Shown: positions 58,929-64,000 of the stretch, piece after piece
Numbering within the stretch: the stretch's first letter is position 1
How the letters are laid out: each line of letters starts with the position of its first letter
NCBI RefSeq assembly: GCF_000708755.2
Contig: NZ_JGVU02000005.1
Coordinates: forward strand, 271,446-335,445
Direction of reading: 5' to 3'
DNA from: Metabacillus indicus LMG 22858
Lineage (GTDB): Bacteria; Bacillota; Bacilli; Bacillales; Bacillaceae
DNA: 64,000 nucleotides
The notes under the pieces: model-generated
What the model was told of the DNA's origin: nothing
Database searches by the model: none
What the model saw: only the letters and a program-made list of their open reading frames with translations
Translations under genes and position numbers: made by a program

Positions 58929-60794
58929 ATGATGCCATACGCCTGGATCATCCCGCTGTTTCCGCTTGTCTCCTTTCTCGTGCTGCTCCTGTTCGGGAAA
59001 CGGCTGAAAGAAGGAAGCGTCTATGTGGGAGGCATCCTGATGACCCTCTCATTCGCCGGTGCTCTTGCGGTGCTCGCAGACCGGTTCGCACAAAACACCT
59101 ATAAAGCAGAAGCTGTGTGGCTCACAATCGGCAGCATGGAGCTTACGGCAGGCTTTGAAATTACGCCGCTCAATGCACTGATGCTTGTGATTGTCACGCT
59201 CGTCAGCTTAGCTGTACATATTTATTCCAAAGGATACATGCACGGAGATCCCCGTTTTCATGTGTTTTATGCCTATCTTGGCCTATTCACCTTCAGCATG
59301 CTCGGGCTCGTCATGACGACCAATCTGCTGCAGCTCTATATTTTCTGGGAGCTTGTCGGCGTCGGATCCTTCCTTTTGATCGGATTCTACTTTTACAAAG
59401 AAGAAGCGAAGGCTGCTGCGAAAAAAGCGTTCATTATGACAAGGATTGGCGATGTCGGCCTGTTTGTCGGAATGCTGCTCCTGTTCTGGCAGGTCGGAAG
59501 CTTTGAATATGACCGCATTTTTGCAAGTGTGGCAGATGGTATGCTTTCGCTCGATATGATCACCCTGACCGGCATCCTGATTTTCATCGGGGCCATCGGG
59601 AAATCCGGCCAGTTCCCGCTACATTCGTGGCTGCCTGATGCGATGGAGGGGCCGACGCCGGTTTCCGCCCTCATCCACGCCGCGACGATGGTTGCAGCGG
59701 GTGTTTATCTTGTCGCCCTCATGTATCCGCTGTTTGCTGCAAGTGAAACGGCGCTGCTCGTTGTCGCAACGATTGGTGCATTCACCGCCATCTTTGCCGC
59801 AAGCATCGGGCTTGTTCAAAAAGACATCAAGCGGGTGCTTGCCTATTCGACTGTAAGCCAGCTCGGCTACATGATGCTTGCCCTTGGTTCTGCAGGCTAT
59901 GTCGCCGGCGTCTTCCATCTGATGACGCACGCCTTTTTCAAAGCACTGCTGTTCCTTGCAGCAGGAAGCGTCATCCACGCAGTCCACACTCAGAACATTG
60001 ACGAGATGGGCGGTCTTTGGAAAAAACTCAAATTCACCGGCCCGCTGTTTTTAATCGGTACCCTTGCCATCAGCGGTGTTCCGCTCTTTTCAGGCTTCTT
60101 CAGTAAAGATGAAATTCTCATCGCCGCCTGGGAGCACGGAAATCCTGCGCTGTTCTGGCTTGCGGTCATCGCTGCTTTCTTTACTGCCTTTTACATGTTC
60201 AGGCTCTTCTTCCTCGTCTTTACCGGACGTCCGAAAACAGACCTTGCATCTGTTCATGAATCACCGTCTTCCATGCTGATTCCGATGAGTGTGCTTGCTG
60301 TACTTGCCGTTTTTTCAGGCTACGTCAATACGCCTTGGTTCGGGACGTTCCTCGGAGACTGGCTGACAGAAGGCTCGCCTCAGCTTGGCCATGGGCACAT
60401 CGAAGGTCCGGCCTGGATTATGATCCTTGCAACAGCGGTCTCGCTGCTCGGCATTCTGCTTGCTTATCTTATGTACAAGAAAGGCTCTATTTCACCGGAA
60501 AAAACAAGAGCCCGCATGCCGATGATCCATTCGGTTCTGAAAAACAAATACTTTATCGATGAGCTTTACAGTGTCACTGTGGTCTGGCTGACGAACACGG
60601 TCAGCATGCTCTGCAAGTACCTGGAGAAATTCCTTGTAGAAGGTGCCGTAAAAGGAGTGGCCGGAATCGTCCGCTCTGCAGGGGCACTAGGTTCAAAAAT
60701 GCAGAATGGTCAGGTGCAAATGTACGGAACGGTTGCGTTTGTCGGGCTTGCCCTGCTGCTTGTGCTGTATGCTGTGACAGGAGGGAACTTATAA
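58929..60794 (+). CDS. nuoL: NADH-quinone oxidoreductase subunit L
   Basis: 621 residues from ATG 58929 (TTG 58920 is upstream but less likely). Largest antiporter-like subunit with 14 or more helices plus the long lateral helix at the C-terminus. Conserved parts: YIFWELVGVGSFLLIGFYF (key Glu), FPLHSWLPDAMEGPTPVSAL and RVLAYSTVSQLGYMMLALG. Stop overlaps the nuoM ATG by one base. Confidence 0.95.
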   Translation: MMPYAWIIPLFPLVSFLVLLLFGKRLKEGSVYVGGILMTLSFAGALAVLADRFAQNTYKAEAVWLTIGSMELTAGFEITPLNALMLVIVTLVSLAVHIYSKGYMHGDPRFHVFYAYLGLFTFSMLGLVMTTNLLQLYIFWELVGVGSFLLIGFYFYKEEAKAAAKKAFIMTRIGDVGLFVGMLLLFWQVGSFEYDRIFASVADGMLSLDMITLTGILIFIGAIGKSGQFPLHSWLPDAMEGPTPVSALIHAATMVAAGVYLVALMYPLFAASETALLVVATIGAFTAIFAASIGLVQKDIKRVLAYSTVSQLGYMMLALGSAGYVAGVFHLMTHAFFKALLFLAAGSVIHAVHTQNIDEMGGLWKKLKFTGPLFLIGTLAISGVPLFSGFFSKDEILIAAWEHGNPALFWLAVIAAFFTAFYMFRLFFLVFTGRPKTDLASVHESPSSMLIPMSVLAVLAVFSGYVNTPWFGTFLGDWLTEGSPQLGHGHIEGPAWIMILATAVSLLGILLAYLMYKKGSISPEKTRARMPMIHSVLKNKYFIDELYSVTVVWLTNTVSMLCKYLEKFLVEGAVKGVAGIVRSAGALGSKMQNGQVQMYGTVAFVGLALLLVLYAVTGGNL

Positions 60795-62305
60795 TGACTT
60801 CAATCTTGCTGACAGCCCTTGTTTTCTCGCCTGTCCTCGGCATTCTCGTACTCTCATTTATGAAACGCGATCAGGAATCCTCCCTGAAGCTGGTTGGATT
60901 CCTCGCGACTCTTCCAGCCGTCCTGCTGTCAGGCATTGTGTTTGCCCAGTATCTTGCAGGGGAAGAGCTTGAGCGGTTTTCTGAAAAGGTCCGCTGGATC
61001 ACGTTTGGCCAGTACCATGAGATGCAGCCCGGCGTTTTCACGGTCGACTACGAGCTTGCGCTGGACGGATTCTCGCTTGTTATGGTGCTTTTAACATCCA
61101 TTCTTGCCGCTTTGGCTGCTGCCGCGTCGGTTTCGATAAAGAAGGACTGGAAGGGCTACTTCATGTTGCTTCTCCTTCTTGAAACAGGAATGCTCGGCGT
61201 TTTCCTGGCACAGAATCTCGTACTTTTTTTCATCTTTTTCGAAATCACGCTGATCCCGATGTTTTTCCTCGTCGGCAAGTGGGGCTTCGCTGCACGGGAA
61301 AAGGCAGCCTATCAGTTCCTTCTATATAACGGGTTTGGATCTGCTATCCTGCTGATTGTGATCATCCTTCTTTTATCAAAAACAGGAACAACAAATTTTC
61401 CGCTGCTCACACAGCTCATGACGATGCCGGATGCTCAGCTGATCGGCCCGATGTCAGAGGATTTCAGGCTAGGCCTTCTAATTGCCCTGCTCGTTGCATT
61501 TGGCGTAAAGCTCCCGATTTTCCCTCTGCACACATGGATGCTCAGGGTGCACGTTCAGGCGCCGCCGCCTATCGTCATGCTGCATTCAGGCATTCTTCTT
61601 AAAATCGGGGCTTACGGTTTAATCAAATTCGGCCTGGGGCTGTTTCCGGCTGAGTTTTCAAAGCTTGGCACAATCGTCATCGTGCTCGGACTTGTAAACC
61701 TGCTGTACGGCGCATTCCTTGCGCTCATTCAAAATGAACTCAGAATGGTCCTTGCTTACTCAAGTATTTCGCATATGGGCATTGTGCTCATTGGCCTTGG
61801 TGCATTAAATGAAGCGGGGATTCAAGGGGCGATTTTTCAGGTCGTCTCGCACGGACTGATTTCAGCGCTGCTGTTTTTCCTCGTAGGTGTTTTATTGGAA
61901 CGAACCGGAACAACGGAGCTCGGCAAGCTCTCAGGCCTTGCAAAATCGATGCCGCTTGCAGCAGGCTTTCTGATGGCAGGAGCCATGGCGTCGCTCGGAC
62001 TGCCGGGGATGTCAGGCTTTATCAGCGAACTGACCGCGTTCATGGGTGTCTTTGATCAGCATCCGGAGCTTGGTGCCATCGGAGCGATTGGGATTATCCT
62101 TACAGCTGCCTATTTGCTGAGAGCGGTGCTTTCCATCACGTTTGGAGCGGAGAAGAATGAGAAACTGTATGACCTGAAATGGCATGAAGTTGTTCCGGTT
62201 TCCATCCTGCTGCTGCTGATTGTGCTGATCGGCGTGTTTCCAAATGGACTTTCCGTCCCGCTGCAGCTGACGATAGAAACGATCATGAAAGGGATAGGAG
62301 GGTGA
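60794..62305 (+). CDS. nuoM: NADH-quinone oxidoreductase subunit M
   Basis: 503 residues, 14 membrane helices, antiporter-like proton channel. FFIFFEITLIPMFFLVGKWG holds the essential Glu and FPLHTWMLRVHVQAPPPIVM the conserved loop. Confidence 0.95.
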   Translation: MTSILLTALVFSPVLGILVLSFMKRDQESSLKLVGFLATLPAVLLSGIVFAQYLAGEELERFSEKVRWITFGQYHEMQPGVFTVDYELALDGFSLVMVLLTSILAALAAAASVSIKKDWKGYFMLLLLLETGMLGVFLAQNLVLFFIFFEITLIPMFFLVGKWGFAAREKAAYQFLLYNGFGSAILLIVIILLLSKTGTTNFPLLTQLMTMPDAQLIGPMSEDFRLGLLIALLVAFGVKLPIFPLHTWMLRVHVQAPPPIVMLHSGILLKIGAYGLIKFGLGLFPAEFSKLGTIVIVLGLVNLLYGAFLALIQNELRMVLAYSSISHMGIVLIGLGALNEAGIQGAIFQVVSHGLISALLFFLVGVLLERTGTTELGKLSGLAKSMPLAAGFLMAGAMASLGLPGMSGFISELTAFMGVFDQHPELGAIGAIGIILTAAYLLRAVLSITFGAEKNEKLYDLKWHEVVPVSILLLLIVLIGVFPNGLSVPLQLTIETIMKGIGG

Positions 62306-62311
62306 TGAATC

Positions 62312-63802
62312 ATGGATATGCAAACCTTGCTCAGCTATAACTGGGGCGCGATGATGCCAGAGTTCATCATTCTCGGGACCGCCCTCATCCTGTCGCTTGC
62401 CGACCTTTTCATGAAAGAGGGAAGCAGCCGCAGGTGGCTTGGATGGCTTGGACTTTCCGGAATTGTTGGCGCGATTGTCAGCCTTGCGCTCATGATCGGG
62501 GCAGAGGATGCCGTCATTCTTTATGACACTTTTGTCCTCGACTCTTTCGCAAAAGCATTCAAATTCATCCTGCTTCTTGGCGGGGCGCTGATTTTTCTGC
62601 TCGCTATCGACTATGAGCCGCGCGAGGGAATGAAAGAACGGGGAGAATTTTATTACCTGCTGCTTGCCGCTCTTCTCGGCGCGATGATGATGGCCTCAAG
62701 CAGAGACTTAATCACCCTGTTCACCGGACTTGAACTGCTGTCCATTTCTTCCTATATATTGGCCGGCCTCAGAAAACGGGATTTAAAGTCAAACGAATCG
62801 GCCATGAAATACGTCATTAACGGCGGCATTTCAACGGCGATTACGCTGTTTGGAATGAGCTACATCTACGGACTGACAGGAACGACAAGCCTGTCTGAAA
62901 TGATCCCCCAGCTGAACGGGCTGACGGAATCAGGCTACGTCTATATAGCGTCCATCTCATTTCTGCTCGTCTTTGTCGGCTTATCCTTCAAAATTGCAAC
63001 CGTGCCTTTTCACATGTGGGCACCTGACGTTTATGAAGGCGCACCGACACCCGTTACGGCATTCCTGAGCGTCGTCTCAAAAACAGCAGGCTTCGTTATC
63101 ATTTTAAGAATCTGCCTTTCCGTCTTCGGGAACATTCCAGACGAAGGCGGCATGCAGTCGATTCTCCAGTCGCTGCAGGGCTTTATCGCCATCCTGGCCG
63201 CTGTGACCATGATTGTCGGAAACACCGTCGCCCTCAGGCAGAAAAACATCAAGCGCATGCTCGCCTACTCATCCATTGCCCACGCAGGATACGTCCTTGT
63301 AGGCTTCGTCGCGTTTGGAGGCTACTTTTACTTTGATGCCATCTGGTTCTATTTGCTCGCATACGTCATCATGAACGTCGGAATCTTCGCCATTGTTGGG
63401 GCTGTCTCCCGCAAAACGGGATCTGAAGACATCTCGGCCTTTGCCGGACTTTACCGCAGATCTCCGGCAGCAGGAATCGCTGTCGCCATTTTCCTGCTCT
63501 CTCTCGCAGGACTGCCCGGAACAGCCGGCTTTATCGGTAAAGTCACCATCTTCATGAACGCATTCACAAACAGCACGCCGCAAATCGTCCTTGCAAGCAT
63601 CATGATCGCTACAACCGTCATCTCGTACTTCTACTACTTCGGAATCCTGACCCAGGTCTTCTTCCGGAAAAAAGAAACCGACGAGCCGTTCACATGGAGC
63701 GCGCCGCTCATCATCGTCACTGCCGTCTGCGTCGCTGCAACCATCCTGCTCGGAATCTTCCCGGGTGCGGCGTTTGATTTTCTGAATGCTAATATTTCAT
63801 AA
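62312..63802 (+). CDS. nuoN: NADH-quinone oxidoreductase subunit N
   Basis: 496 residues, 14 membrane helices, third antiporter-like subunit. FTGLELLSISSYILAGLRK holds the conserved Glu; VPFHMWAPDVYEGAPTPVTA and MLAYSSIAHAGYVLVGF are typical. Last gene of the operon. A weak ACATTT/AAATGT hairpin plus TTTT follows at 63806-63823. Confidence 0.95.
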   Translation: MDMQTLLSYNWGAMMPEFIILGTALILSLADLFMKEGSSRRWLGWLGLSGIVGAIVSLALMIGAEDAVILYDTFVLDSFAKAFKFILLLGGALIFLLAIDYEPREGMKERGEFYYLLLAALLGAMMMASSRDLITLFTGLELLSISSYILAGLRKRDLKSNESAMKYVINGGISTAITLFGMSYIYGLTGTTSLSEMIPQLNGLTESGYVYIASISFLLVFVGLSFKIATVPFHMWAPDVYEGAPTPVTAFLSVVSKTAGFVIILRICLSVFGNIPDEGGMQSILQSLQGFIAILAAVTMIVGNTVALRQKNIKRMLAYSSIAHAGYVLVGFVAFGGYFYFDAIWFYLLAYVIMNVGIFAIVGAVSRKTGSEDISAFAGLYRRSPAAGIAVAIFLLSLAGLPGTAGFIGKVTIFMNAFTNSTPQIVLASIMIATTVISYFYYFGILTQVFFRKKETDEPFTWSAPLIIVTAVCVAATILLGIFPGAAFDFLNANIS

Positions 63803-63851
63803 AGGACATTTAGAAATGTTTTTAACGTGTGGAGAAATTATAATCAGATAG

Positions 63852-63880
63852 TGGAATGCAGCGGAAGGCACTTGACTCCT
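63852..63880. repeat. Remnant of another Bacillaceae repeat
   Basis: GTGGAATGCAGCGGAAGGCA and CTTGACTCCT resemble one end of a repeat whose other end resembles 5406-5440. It directly abuts copy B of the dispersed hairpin repeat. Confidence 0.5.
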
Positions 63881-63999
63881 TGTCCAGCTGCAGCGCCCAA
63901 CTCCTCTGTCAGAACAAAATCCCCCAAAAAGTCAAACCCGGACTTTTCGGGTGATTTCTTATCTGACTGCCGGAGCAAAACGGGCGCTTCCGCTTTTCT
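63881..63999. repeat. Dispersed hairpin repeat, copy B (119 bp)
   Basis: TGTCCAGCTGCAGCGCCCAA to GGCGCTTCCGCTTTTC, aligning with 18349-18467 with few differences. The outer arms can pair (AGCGCCC with GGGCGCT), then GTCAGA with TCTGAC, then AAAAGTC with GACTTTT, so the whole element can form one long interrupted hairpin. It is at the window edge, downstream of nuoN. Confidence 0.85.
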
Positions 64000-64000
64000 A

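Overview
The window is chromosomal DNA from an endospore-forming member of the Bacillaceae. The evidence is the gene order from pyrG to the atp operon, which is the classical Bacillus order, together with the sporulation genes spo0F, racA and spoIIR, an RNA polymerase delta subunit, and good matches to sigma-A, sigma-H, sigma-D and sigma-B promoter consensus sequences. It is not Bacillus subtilis itself, because a complex I (nuo) operon lies beyond the atp operon. I see no rRNA, tRNA, insertion sequence, prophage or CRISPR array.

Layout. 1-5.3 kb: the right part of a ter-type stress cluster (phosphoribosyltransferase C-terminus, StiP-family protein, HAD phosphatase, small helix-turn-helix protein, YceG-like protein, TelA). 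5.7-16.7 kb: rpoE, pyrG with a reiterative-transcription attenuator, ywjG, spo0F with a sigma-H promoter and Spo0A box, fbaA, fsa, murAB, glpX, rho, rpmE and tdk. 16.8-18.5 kb: a lipoprotein, racA, a VOC-family gene and a dispersed repeat. 18.5-29.4 kb: prfA, prmC, spoIIR, ywlB, a dense DnaA-box cluster running into tsaC (ywlC), mntP, ywlE, rpiB, ywlG, glyA, uppP, a YfmQ-like gene and upp. 29.4-31.7 kb: a Vpr-like subtilase placed between upp and the ATP synthase genes. 31.8-39.1 kb: the atpZ-I-B-E-F-H-A-G-D-C operon.

39.1-53.2 kb looks like an accessory segment. It starts with a 21-bp-period repeat array. Next come a membrane-anchored sugar-binding protein, a LytS/YesM-type kinase and a YesN-type regulator, matching the known XylFII-LytS-YesN D-xylose sensor, then a DUF1980-like protein and the XylF-XylG-XylH ABC transporter. 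They are followed by a sigma-D type chemoreceptor gene, a small gene with a sigma-B type promoter, two oxidoreductases, a second 21-bp array and an unknown gene. 53.3-63.8 kb: an eleven-gene nuoA-B-C-D-H-I-J-K-L-M-N operon without nuoE, nuoF or nuoG, whose NuoC carries a long Ala/Lys-rich repeat extension. The window ends in a copy of the same dispersed repeat seen near 18.4 kb.

Functionally, most of the window is housekeeping: central carbon metabolism, CTP, thymidine and uracil metabolism, cell wall precursors, translation termination, sporulation control and energy conservation. The carbon-related part is tied together by cre-like CcpA sites at the sugar-sensor promoter, upstream of xylF and in the atp leader. 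The least explained elements are the two 21-bp arrays, the hairpin that hides the mntP ribosome binding site, the murAB leader and the NuoC extension. All promoter, operator and hairpin calls were made by eye from the sequence; no folding or database search was run.
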